Source of the DNA: Gigaspora margarita
Taxonomy: Eukaryota; Glomeromycota; Glomeromycetes; Diversisporales; Gigasporaceae
Reading direction: 5' to 3'
Assembly (NCBI GenBank): GCA_009809945.1
Contig: WTPW01000926.1
Location: forward strand, 131,885 to 195,884
DNA length: 64,000 nt
In this document: piece after piece, positions 12,489-23,253 of the stretch
How positions within the stretch are numbered: the first letter of the stretch is position 1
How the letters are laid out: the number at the start of each line of letters is the position of its first letter
Position numbers and translations under genes: made by a program
The notes under the pieces: model-generated
What the model saw: the letters and a program-made list of their open reading frames with translations, nothing else
What the model was told of the DNA's origin: nothing
The model's database searches: none

Positions 12489-14110
12489 ATGACTAGACTT
12501 AATAATCCAAATAATATAAACAATCGTTCTAACAACGAAGGCAATAATGATAATATGAATAGAGAAGCAAATCAAAATATTGCATTATTGCTTCAATTAT
12601 TATCAAACCCGACCATTTTACAGCAAACACTTACAGCTTTTACTCAAAACAACCAATCCATAACAGCAACAACTTCTTCTGAACCTTTACAAGCCTTTCC
12701 AGCACCGTCAAGTGCTATCATGGGTGTTGTAAATACGTCGGTAGGTAGCTTATTATTTACATTTAATTTTTTTTTGGTATATTCTTATAAATTTAATTAC
12801 TTAGTTTCCACGTGGGTCAGCTCAAAACCCCATTACCAAAGAAGAGTGGAAGCAATGGAGAAAGGTTAAAAAGCCAGAAGAAGACTGGAAAGATTTTTTA
12901 CGTCTGCCTCACGATACCTACTGGACATATCGGGCAAGTATTAACAATTACGTATCTTTCCTTTTATAGATAATCGATCATAATGATGACTATTATTATT
13001 TACTTAAAATGCAGAGAAACTTGCGTGACAGGTTGGCAGCCAATTGTCAGAAGGGCAAATATGCATCAGAACAAACACCAGGCAAAATTCAGAAAATAAT
13101 TAATGATGTACATATATATTTAATATAAAATAAATATTTGTTATTGTTTCTTGTACAAAACTAACAATTACGTAGTTTAAAAGCGATTTTCCAACATTTC
13201 CGATTTCTGTGGGTGATTTCGTTTTACAGAAAATAACAGAAAATATTATTGGAAATTGGGGTAAACCATTATATTTTTATTTGAATATTATAATAATACT
13301 ATGTTAATATTAGAATTATTTGTAGTGGAGACTGAACGTAAGAATAAAATAAATGAAGCTCGTGCTCAAGGCATCGCTCCTCCTCCTAAACGTAAAAACG
13401 CTATTCCCCCCACTTCAAGATTTAAGAAAAAAACCTCAGCCCAATCATCAATAACACGTTCTGATGCAGCTGAAATTGACGATGAAATGGATGAGGAAAT
13501 TGACAATCAATCAATCACATCTAATGAAAATGATTCTCCTCTAAGATACAATAGCAACAGTATTACCTCTACCGATATTGACACTTCTGAATTACCTACT
13601 ATTATCCCTCGTGTAGTGAGATCTTCAAGATCTTCAAGTATTCCAACCCAATTATCAGCAACAAGTTCCAATGCAGGCGAGGTTGTTAGTTGTGAAGTTA
13701 ACAATGATAGTGATACATCTGAATTATCTATTGCTACGCCTTATACAATGAGATCATCAAGATCTTCAAAAACACCAGTTCGATTATCAGCAACGAGTTC
13801 CAACACAGTTGAGGTCCATAAATCTAAAATCAATAATGATAGCGATACACCTGAATTATCTACTATTATTCCTCATGCATTGAGATTTTCAAAACCTTCG
13901 AGAATTCTGATACGATTATCAGCAACTAGTTCCAACGCAATTGAGACTGAAAGTTCCAAAGTTAATACTAATAATGGGGTATCTGAATCTTCTACTCCTC
14001 GCTCTTCAAGATCTTCAAAGACTATAACTCAATTATCAGCAACAAGATTCAATGCAGTTGAAATTGATGACTCTGAAATTATTAATAATAATAACAATAC
14101 ATTTGAATAA
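12489..14110 (+). CDS. Accessory gene of the CACTA-like element
   Basis: Diverges from the transposase gene. Five exons join in frame: 12489-12740, 12805-12933, 13015-13107, 13176-13260 and 13314-14110, giving 451 residues. The second intron uses a GC-AG pair (GCAAGT donor); the others are GT-AG. The N-terminus is Asn-rich (NNPNNINNRSNN). A compact domain follows across exons 2-4 with WKQWRKVKKPEEDWKDF and RLPHDTYWTYR, which I do not recognise but which could bind DNA. Then come a basic proline stretch (PPPKRKNAIPP), an acidic patch and four repeats of about 44 residues built on RSSRSS..QLSATSSNA. After the TAA a fifth repeat continues in the same frame to about 14302, so the present stop may be premature. 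Equivalent position in other CACTA elements is held by tnpA-like accessory proteins; that role is inference. Confidence 0.65.
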
Positions 14111-15268
14111 TCTACTATTACTCCTCATGCAATAAGACCTTTGAAGTCTTTAAGAAGTTCAAGTCGATTATCAGCAACAAGTTCCAATACAGATGAACTT
14201 GGTGACACTAAGTCTTTTGATCAAGCATTGTCTCAAATTGTGCAGAATGGAAATAATAACAGTATGTATAGGATTATATTATTGACGAAGGTGAGGATAA
14301 TGTAATAAATTAAATGTCTATGATCGTGAAATATTCAACATGCTACATTATCTTCATCTCTTCCATAAACTCTCTCTTTTCTTTATATTTAACTATTCGA
14401 TTTATAATAACGTACTGATTTAATATATAGAAAAAAAAAAGAACTAGAGCAAATACTGAAAAAGGTTCCAAGAAACGTGTCGCAGTAAAAAGTCGCAAAT
14501 AGGAATAACAAATAAGTAAAATACTAGTTATGTCTTGCAAATTGCTTTATTAATATTTGGTATAACAATTTCTGTATTTATTCTGAATAAATTACTGTAT
14601 TTCTGAATAAAGTAACTTCCTATTTATATGCATAACCTAATAATTCAATTCACATGCAAAATAATCATTAAATAATCCTATTAATTCCCTGATATAATAA
14701 ATATAGTTAACCAAATTATTGAAATAATCCTTATGTAATCCGATTACTTGTAAAATATATTCATAATTTATATATATAATAATCATTAAGTAATCCGATT
14801 ATTAGCCGTATTTATATGTGAAATAATCCGTATATTGACAAGATTTATACGTAAAATTATCCGAATCTTAGCATTATTTTTAGTACATATTCGGGATATT
14901 TCTGGGATCTTAACGTTGGTAATCATTCCGGAAAATGCTCATTTTCTGGAATAAGACATGATTATTACCTGGTGATTTTATAAAAAGCCTGAAAGTTTTC
15001 TGAATATAAACTTGAAAAAAAGTCGGGTAATTATCTGAAAATTTTAGGAATAAGGAATTCTGGATGTTTTCGGAACATATCAACCATCATATTTTTTATA
15101 GGGACTGTGTATCATCAGAATTATAAGTTTTGTAAAAAAAATTTTTATGGTAACTCATCATAATAGAAACCCTAATAATTCAATGCAAACTAACTCAACC
15201 TTAACTATATACTGTGGTCATCAGAATAATGAATAAGTTCTCTTTACAGAAGCTTAATATCTTAATAT

Positions 15269-15353
15269 GCAGTAGCTGCATAGTAACGATACAGTAATTA
15301 CATAATTACAATTAAATTTAATCGTAACTATATAGTTACTATGCAGTTACTGC
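15269..15353. repeat. Small palindrome inside satellite
   Basis: Inverted arms GCAGTAGCTGCATAGTAAC and GTTACTATGCAGTTACTGC flank an AT-rich loop of about 45 bp. The arms are absent from neighbouring satellite units, so this is an insertion. Confidence 0.75.
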
Positions 15354-16892
15354 ACCCTAGAAATTTAAGTTTCTGCGCAGCTGTATTAAATTCNTAACAG
15401 TAATTTCTGAGAGAAATCATGTCAATTCTAATGCAAACCAACTCGATCTTAACTGCACGTTGTGTATCACTTGAAATAGCAAGTTTTGTAACACTGGAAT
15501 AGCGGGTAAGTTCTGTAACAGAATTTTTTATAGTATTTCAGATTAATAATTACAAGAATTCCAATACAAACCAACTCGACCTTAACCATAACTGTGTTTA
15601 TTTGAATAATACGTAAGTTTTATAATGGAATTTTTACAAACTTATGACTATATTTTCAATATATACAGGGCTACCAGAATAAGAGTATGTTTTGTAGTAT
15701 TTTTTGCAGTGCACACAATAGAAATTACTGGATTACAAGTAATTTCAGACAATATTTTTTACAGTAATTTATGATAGAAATCACAAATTTCGAAATTATA
15801 TATTTCGTATCCCTAGAATAGTGATAACTATATTAACTCAATAAAATCAGAGACAATTTAACTCAACTTTGGTGGTTTCCAAAAATAGCAAGTAAATTTT
15901 GTAACAAGAATTTTACAGTAACTTATAAAGATTACAATAATTCTAACTTAACTACATCATCTTTGTTTACTGAAATTATGAGATATCCTACATATTAAGT
16001 GTCATTAGAATAGCGAGTAACTCATGATAAAAATCAAAATATGGACGAATCGTGCTCATTTTGTGATACTGTATCTAAATATGATCATATTAAAAAAAGT
16101 GATGTGATAATATTAATTTCAGACATCTAAATTAATTATATTAAAATAAACTAAATACCAATACAAAATCACAATTAGACTGTCTTATTGCACGATCTGC
16201 CCATATAATTATTTTAATAAAATTTTCTACAGTAACAATAATTCTGATGTAAACTATCTTATCTTTAATTACATACTGTATCCACTAGAATATTAAGTTT
16301 TTAACGAAAAGTTTTGCAGCAACTCAGAATAATAATTTATACAAACTAACTTAACCACATGTTGCGTTCACTGAAATAGCAAGTCTTATAATAATTTTTA
16401 CAGTACTTATATGATAATCCAATGCAAACTAATCTACATATTGATAGCATGTAAGTTCAGCAACAATATATAATTATAATATTTTTACTACAAACCAACT
16501 CCAATTTTGATTTCTGTATTTATGAATAAGTTCTATTACAAAATTTTTTATAGCAATTCAAGAGAAAATTATGATAATTCCAATACAAACTAACTCAACT
16601 CTGCGCTATATGATGCTGGGATAATAAGTAAGCTTTGTAGCAGAATTGTTACAGTAGATCAATGCAAACCATCCCAATCTTAACACATGTGTGGCTGGGA
16701 TAACGAATAATTTTGTAACAAGATTTTTATATAATGATTTTAATGCAAACCACTCGGCTATGTATTGTGGTCACCAGATGGGTGAGTAAGTTCTGTAACA
16801 GGATTTTTTTACAGTAACTTGATAATAACACAATTCCAACACAAGCTTACTCAACATATACAATAGTCACTGAAATAGCAAATTCTATAACA

Positions 16893-16914
16893 GGTGGGTG
16901 GCGCTTCACACCAC
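16893..16914. repeat. GC-rich hairpin, second copy of the 1915 type
   Basis: GGTGGCGCTTCACACCACC forms an imperfect stem and is followed by TATGCTAGTTGTATA, resembling the tail of the hairpin at 1915-1934. Confidence 0.5.
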
Positions 16915-16942
16915 CTATTATGCTAGTTGTATACAACTCATA

Positions 16943-17182
16943 CAGGGGAGTCCCCAAAATTCCGGGTCGGGATACGTCGGAGTGCTTCGGAATCATGGTC
17001 GGCTGGATCGGAATTGATCAATTTTTGTCCCAAGATCATAAAAAATTTTACTAATAAATCATATCCATTCATTAAGTAAAAAATGCCCAGCTGATGATTT
17101 TGCTATAGGACTTGCTAACAAGTAGGGCTAAACGCCGACCTAGATCCGACGCATCCGACCCGGAAATTTGGGGACAGCCCTG
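16943..17182. mobile_element. Mariner-type MITE, copy A (240 bp)
   Basis: Terminal inverted repeats CAGGGGAGTCCCCAAAATTC and its degenerate complement ending GGGGACAGCCCTG, flanked on both sides by TA. No coding capacity. TA target duplications and CAGGGG-type ends fit non-autonomous Tc1/mariner-like elements. Confidence 0.9.
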
Positions 17183-17252
17183 TAAAAATCGTTGACGTTG
17201 AATCATTGAATACAACTTTTTATTTCGGAAAGTTTATTATGCTCGAATTTTA

Positions 17253-17496
17253 CAGGAGGGTCCCCAAAATTCCGGGTTGGATGTGTCGGATCTAGGTCGG
17301 TGTTTAGTCCAAGTTGTTAGCAGGTTCTATAGCAAAATTATCAGTTGGGCATTTTTTACTTCATGAATGGGTATGATTTATTAATATAATAAAATTTTTT
17401 ATGATCTTGGGGCAAAATTGATCGATTCCGATCCAGTCGACCATGATTCCGATGCACTCCGAAGTGTTCCGACCCGGAATTTTGGGGACGCCCCTG
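17253..17496. mobile_element. Mariner-type MITE, copy B (244 bp), opposite orientation
   Basis: Same family as copy A, inverted with respect to it and 70 bp away, flanked by TA. Together the two form an inverted duplication of about 550 bp. Confidence 0.9.
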
Positions 17497-17498
17497 TA

Positions 17499-19096
17499 TT
17501 ATAAACGAACATAGTTTATAAACGCATGAAATGTATAACTTTGTTGATGATAAGTATTGATCATTTTAATGCACGTGTGAATCAGCTAATCAGTAATCGT
17601 AACGGTATTTTGTATCAATATTTAAGTATTTTAATATAAAAGTGTGATGAAAAAGAATAGCGTCAAGCAGATTTATTAAGAAAAACGATTTATATTAAAA
17701 CCAATTTAAACCATACAAGATAAATAGTAATATACTTAAATATATTTATTATTTCAAATTTAAAATATAATATTACCTATTTGTTTCAACAATATAATAA
17801 ATTCATTTCATCTTATATATTGTTTACTTATCTGCTAACATATTTATTTTGCCTATCTATCCGTTTCATTCGCTTACCGATAAATTATTCACTTACCGAT
17901 TAATTATATTCACTCCCCTTTATTATATTAGCTTGTTCAACCTGAAGTAAAATTGACAGTAATATGTATCAAAGAGCCACATTCACGAATTTTGTGCCTA
18001 TTAAATTTAGTCATTTAAATTGGCTTAATTGGTCAATAATCATTCTTGGTCGACATAATGTTGCCAATCACATGAATGCTTTCTATAAGTTCAGCCTCGC
18101 CCATGAAGGTGCGACTCAATCTTCGGTCCACCTGGCTGATGGACTGGAGTCTGTCCATATCATTAATCAAATGGGGTGGCTGCGCTACGCAGTCGCGCTA
18201 AACTATAATGTTGTATAAGTACATCTTAAAACTAAATTTTTCTGAAATAGAATTATTTGGGTTTCTTTTTAATAATAAATATAGGCCGTATAAGCACTAT
18301 TTATACGCCAAATAGACTCGATTAAGCTCAAGTGATTTATTTGTTATAAAGAAAAGAAAAAGAAATCAGTTACTGGATGTTTCACATCCAATAACAGCGC
18401 GTTCGCAACTGATCCCTCTTCGTGGTCCAGGTTAGCACATTAAATTCAAAGCCAGATGCTTTTTTAATTGTCATGTAAAACGATCACCCTGTGATCCTTC
18501 GAATCTTTCGCCTGCCAAATAAAACCGTCGTTGGTTGCTACGCATCCATCAACTATATAATATAATTAATATTGTAATAAATTAATTTTGAAAGGGTTAA
18601 AACCTCATTATTTTTGTGGACTAAATTATATTGTTGATTCTTTGAGATAAAAATAAAACAATCGACACATAATAAAAAATGAATCTTACATCCGTATTAT
18701 TTCACCAACAAACGCTTGTTGAAAACTTAGTTCATAGATAATTATTTTACAGACAAGGTCATTTTACAGACGATTAATTCAATATATTGTACCAACAATT
18801 TTTTTATCAATTGCACCAACTTTAAACTTAAACTTACTCTAAGACAATGACTAGAATTAATTTGTCGCGAAATTAGTTTTTTGGTGGAATAACTTTTTAT
18901 GAAACATACCTGTATGTGAATTAATCGATTACAATATAACCTTGCCTGAAATTAATTCTCTGCGAATTAAGTTTTCTGTGAAGCAATTATTGGTGAGCCG
19001 ATCAAAACCGAGTGAACCCGATATTATTAAATAAATATCAAATAAAAACTCAATAAAATCGAATTAACGTATCTAAATAAATAAATCTGATAAAAA
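17499..19096. other. Intergenic DNA, no gene supported
   Basis: AT-rich DNA with a GC-richer patch at 18090-18200 that ends in a GCTGCGCTACGCAGTCGCGCT hairpin (18179-18199), related to GCTGTGCAACACAGTCGCACT at 2509-2529. The frame at 17964-18218 has no recognisable motif. Around 18370-18420 a TACTGGATGTTTCACATCCA stem is visible. Confidence 0.4.
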
Positions 19097-19238
19097 CAGG
19101 AGTGGTAAATGACCTTCAAATGACCTTCAAATGACCTCAAATGACCTCAAATGACCCCAATTTTATTATGAATTTTAGTCTGAAATAACCTAGGTCATTT
19201 GAAAAAAAGGCAAATAACCTCCAATTTTACCATCCCTG
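19097..19238. mobile_element. 142-bp MITE with internal ATGACCTCAA repeats
   Basis: Ends CAGGAGTGGTAAA and TTTTACCATCCCTG are inverted. Between them four or five head-to-tail copies of AAATGACCTC-like words face an inverted AGGTCATTTG. Target duplication unclear. Confidence 0.6.
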
Positions 19239-19985
19239 GATAATAATAACAAAAGGTAATTTATGTATTCTTGTTCCACGTCATTTCTGAATTTATGTCG
19301 ATTCTGAATTGTCATCTTAGAATACGTATCCATTTAACAATTATTAAAAAAAAAGCAAGTGAAAAAAATTTAGAAATAATAATAATAATAATAATTATAA
19401 AGTAAAAAAACTTAAAAAAATTAAAAAAATTAATAAATAAATAAATGCGAATAAAAATGAATTAATATATACTCGCCTAAAAATTAAATACTAGCTAAAT
19501 TTTCAGAATACATTCGAATATTCATATATATTTTAATAATTTTTGCATTCACCGCGTAGAAACATCCGCATTTGTTTTTCGGAACGGCAGGAATCTGGTC
19601 GGGTGTTTTGTCTAACCAAATTTAATAAGAAGATAATTACCCAACGTTTTTTTTTAAAAAAAACATAAATTTACTTTTTCCATGTTTTTTCATGACCCAT
19701 GCTCAACATGTTGGGTAGCACAGATTATTTCGTAAATTTTCGACGTAACAAACTTGCATCCCAAAGTTATTCCTATCTTGTTTAGGCATGTGCAGTTCTT
19801 CTGTTAACGCCAATACAAAGAACTTAAAGGTATTAGCTTGAATTTCAAGTTACACTGAAGATCGGAATTTTTTATAGACATTCATTATAACGTATTTCAC
19901 GAGTCACAAAGCCACATCCTTGCAAATCAATAAAGTGTTGAAGAAAATATGTAATGCAAGGCGATAAAGATCGATTCGAATATGA

Positions 19986-19987
<2 letters not shown>

Positions 19988-20056
<69 letters not shown>

Positions 20057-20058
20057 NA

Positions 20059-20091
<33 letters not shown>
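19988..20091. repeat. (TAA)n microsatellite followed by poly-A
   Basis: About 23 TAA units, one ambiguous base, then about 31 adenines. The minus-strand Tyr/Leu/Phe-rich frames here are only its translation. Confidence 0.95.
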
Positions 20092-20093
<2 letters not shown>

Positions 20094-20549
20094 ATATGAA
20101 CAATAAAGAATTATCTTTATAAATATCAATGAAAAAGATCAATGTAAATATCAATATGATTATTAATTATTAGCATCATCGTCATTGATAAAATGCAAAA
20201 TTTTTATTGTCGTTATTATTAAATTATATAATACGTAAATTATTAGCAGTAGTTTATTACATTGTGGTGAAAATTGAGAAATAACAAATGCCAATTCAAA
20301 ATCGACGTAAATTCAGACTGATTTCGAATATCAAATCCTGTTCATATTAGATAAAATAAAATTTACAAAATTTAAAATATGTAAGATAAATATAGATAAG
20401 TTTTATAGAATTAGGATTTGCAAAAATTACTTAACAAATAAAGGAAATGATCGCTATTCACATGTTACGGATATTATTTTGTGGTGTGGGGATCTATTCA
20501 CACAATCCCCAAATTGAACTCATACTATTTTTTCCTAATATTAGATTTC

Positions 20550-20700
20550 GGAACTTTCTCCAGGTTTCGGTTTTCGCCAATTTTCGGACATTTCACCAGG
20601 TTTCGGACATTTCGCCAGTTCCGCCAGTTTCGGAATTATCGGATTTTCGCCCTATTTCGGAAATTTCGCCTGGGCGAAATATGTAATTTCGCCCGAAACA
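20550..20700. repeat. TTTCGG/TTTCGCC-rich repeat patch
   Basis: Irregular repetition of TTTCGG, TTTCGCC and TTCGGACATTTCRCCAG words, closing with an ATTTCGCCTGGGCGAAAT hairpin. Compositionally unlike its surroundings. Confidence 0.6.
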
Positions 20701-20972
20701 TTATATATTACTAAGAATTAATTAAATTTCGCTCTTTAACATACTATTAAAAATTAATTATATTTCGCACTATATCATATTATTATACAGTATTATCAGC
20801 TCTTTCAGCTCTATCATTATAGCCAAATATACAGGCCAAATCAAAGCTGATGATATTCTTATTGAGATTATATATTATCGTTATGCGATTTGGTTTAATA
20901 AACAACTTCTGTGACCTCGAAACTCTGCTTCACCGCTCAGCCAAATCTAATATGCTTCTTTTGAAGGTGAAT

Positions 20973-21395
20973 CAGTGGTGGCAAAAAACGATTCTCGGTC
21001 CCGTGATTTCCAAGATTTTTAGAGCTCCGTAGATAACGGGGTAAAATCACACCATAAAAATTTCACAGCCAATCAAAATTTCAAGATCAAATGTAACGTA
21101 GCACGCTCATAAAAATTCAAAACAAACGTTCGTTTTGTCAAAAATTGCCTATAGCTCAAAATTTAATCAATGAGTATTAGTAAAAAAATTTTCCTTGCAA
21201 AATTTTGATATATATACCTTCTAACCCTAACCTAGTAGTAATACCCTAACCTAACCAAACAAAACACAATTTTACTTTTGGGTGGCTATTCTACCCTTGT
21301 ATCCGTAGATCAAGAAATTAATATCTCCAATATTTCTTGATCTATGGGGCCCTAAAAAGGTCGGAAATCGCGGGACTGAGGATCGTCAACCACTG
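20973..21395. mobile_element. 423-bp TIR element with telomere-like core, copy 1
   Basis: Ends CAGTGGTGGCAAAAAACGA and the complementary TCGTCAACCACTG are inverted over about 60 bp. On the minus strand the inside reads GGTTAGGGTTAG-like runs, AAAATTTTGCAAGGAAAATTT, TTGAGCTATA, and CATTTGATCTTGAAATTTTG followed by ATTGGCTG. The same order of blocks occurs in elements with unrelated ends at 31027, 45213 and 58066. A target duplication is not clear here. Confidence 0.75.
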
Positions 21396-21837
21396 AATTA
21401 AATTGGTTTCGCTTAATTAAAATTTAAGATAATTATAGAAGAAGAATTTAAGAATCAATTCTCTACTAGAAAAGCATAGGTGATATTAGAGCTATATCAA
21501 AATTTATCTTTCACAGGAAATATAGTGTTTAATGAGTAACTGGTTTTGTACTTTTGTAAAATTTGTTGACAATGTTTTACTATATCTTTCATGGATAACA
21601 ATTTCTTGTTAAGAATATTATATCAAAAATGTTTAGGATGATTATATCATATGCAACAAAGACATTTCTATAGATATGCATAGCCTCGTGGATTCAATAT
21701 CAATGTAAATACAGGAGTGTTACCCCTACCCATGTCATCCAGAGCAGAAGAGTCATATTTTCACAACACACTTTGCCGAGCGGCGAATATTACAATTATA
21801 GACTCAATTTAGAACTTCTTACAGAACAAATAGGGTC

Positions 21838-22063
21838 GTGTAATCAATCTATGAATTAATAATCAATGCATGAAAATTGAAACGTGGAGAATCAAGGATA
21901 TAAAACGATCAGTTATTCATATAATCTATTTTTATGATTTTTTAAAAATTGACATTTGCTCATTATATGCACTTTTGTATATTTGATATTAGATATTAGA
22001 TTAACTTGGATATGGATAAGATTAATAACATGTATTAGTGAGTCACATACAGCATATCGTCAG
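21838..22063. repeat. Flank module without CACTA insertion
   Basis: Starts ATCAATCTATGAATTAATAA and ends GTATTAGTGAGTCACATACAG before satellite. Matches both ends of the 7405-7909 module, here joined directly to sequence like 15110 onward (TATCGTCAGAATAATATGG against TATCATCAGAATTATAAG), so it represents an empty site. Confidence 0.65.
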
Positions 22064-22690
22064 AATAATATGGTTTGTACCAATTTTTTATAATAACTCA
22101 CAATAGAAACAATAATAATTCCAACACAAAACTCAACCCTAATCATATATTGTGATTATTAGAACAGCGAGCAAGTTTTATGATAATTTTTATGGTAATT
22201 CACGAAATAAATTACAATGATTTTAATGCAAACTCGACCTTAACTACGTATTATGTGTCGAATAGGTTTGATACAGAATCTTTATAGTAATTCACGTTAG
22301 AAATTACGCTAATTCCAATACAATTTACTCACTTTATTGTCATTACTAGAATTTTTTATGATGGCTTTTGAATAATTCAACCTTAGCACATACTGGAATA
22401 GCAAGTAAGTTTTATAACAAAATTTTCTTATAACAACACAATAATCTTAATGCAAACTAACTTAATTTTATGATTACTGAATAGTGAATAAATATTATCC
22501 CAATACCTTAACCACATTATGTTATAGAATAGTTAGGTTTGAACACAATAAAAATCATGATAACTCCAAATGCAACTAACTACATGTTGTATATCACTGA
22601 AATAGTAACAATAGAAATCATATGATAATTCTAATGCTAATTAATTCACAATCGGAATAACAATTAAGTTTTTTAGCAATAGAATAATTT
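22064..22690. repeat. ~109-bp satellite array, block 3
   Basis: Degenerate units with ATAATAACTCACAATAGAAA, ATTCCAACACAAAACTCAA and ATTAGAACAGCGAGCAAGTT words in the usual order. Confidence 0.8.
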
Positions 22691-23253
22691 CAATATGGAC
22701 CTAGGGTAGTCACCACCGATTAATGCTGCTTTACTGCTACAATGATGCCTGGAGCAATTTCGTTTGCTTTAATTGAATTTGTTTTCGGCACTTTGATTAG
22801 CTGGTATTCCCACAACCACATGATTTGTCATTTGAAACAATTAATTTAACTTTTTTTATCTTTTTTATAATCAATTTAATTCATGCTTTTATATCATATA
22901 TTAAGAAGGCTTTTGATTTGAATTGATATAATTAATAACATTTGAAATTGTGCATGAGTATCACGATTACTTTTTGAAAATTATTTCAAAATATTAATTT
23001 TATTTTAAATTTGGCCTTATCAAAGTTGTAAGAGACCAGCTACACCCATTTACACTTGTATATTAATAAGATTTTTATTAATTATATATTTATCTATAAG
23101 GATGACAAAATTATGAATTTATATATTTTTTCAACCGACATTTTTATCTATGATCTAATGCAATGTTTAACTATGTTTTATAATTTTTATGCGTCAAACC
23201 ATATAATTAACTTATTTATATATTGTTGCTAAAAAAATCCAAAAAGTATTATA
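22691..23253. other. Downstream region of the BTB gene
   Basis: AT-rich DNA between the satellite and the stop of the BTB/TLDc gene. No gene or element end recognised; it probably holds the 3' untranslated region of that gene. Confidence 0.4.

Larger units (their letters stand above)
7910..15109 (-). mobile_element. 7.2-kb CACTA/EnSpm-like (tnp2) DNA transposon
   Basis: The ends are inverted: a TCCCTATAAAAA block lies at 7914-7926 and its complement near 15091-15104. Subterminal repeats built on TTCCGGAA and GGAAATG words lie inside both ends, as CACTA elements carry. Two divergent genes fill the body: a seven-exon tnp2 transposase gene (minus) and a five-exon accessory gene (plus) separated by about 230 bp. 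Exact ends are uncertain by a few bases; TA or AC could be the target duplication. Comparison with an apparently empty paralogous site near 22050 supports insertion at the border of the satellite block. The element lacks a literal CACTA start. Confidence 0.8.
15112..16942. repeat. ~109-bp satellite array, block 2
   Basis: Degenerate tandem units starting directly at the right end of the CACTA-like element. Successive AAGTTNTGTA words at about 15125 and 15234, and at 15509 and 15614, give periods of 109 and 105 bp. Interrupted by a small palindrome at 15269-15353. Ends at a GTGGCGC hairpin and a MITE. Confidence 0.85.
19239..20972. other. Intergenic simple-sequence DNA
   Basis: AT-rich, with short AAT and AAA runs, a long (TAA)n/poly-A tract at 19988-20091 and a TTTCG-rich patch at 20550-20700. 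No gene supported. Confidence 0.5.

Noticed and set aside
17964-18218. 84-residue plus-strand protein
   Set aside because: No motif, and its 3' end runs through a mobile-looking hairpin.
19872-20154. Tyr-, Leu- and Phe-rich small proteins
   Set aside because: Translations of the TAA/poly-A tract.
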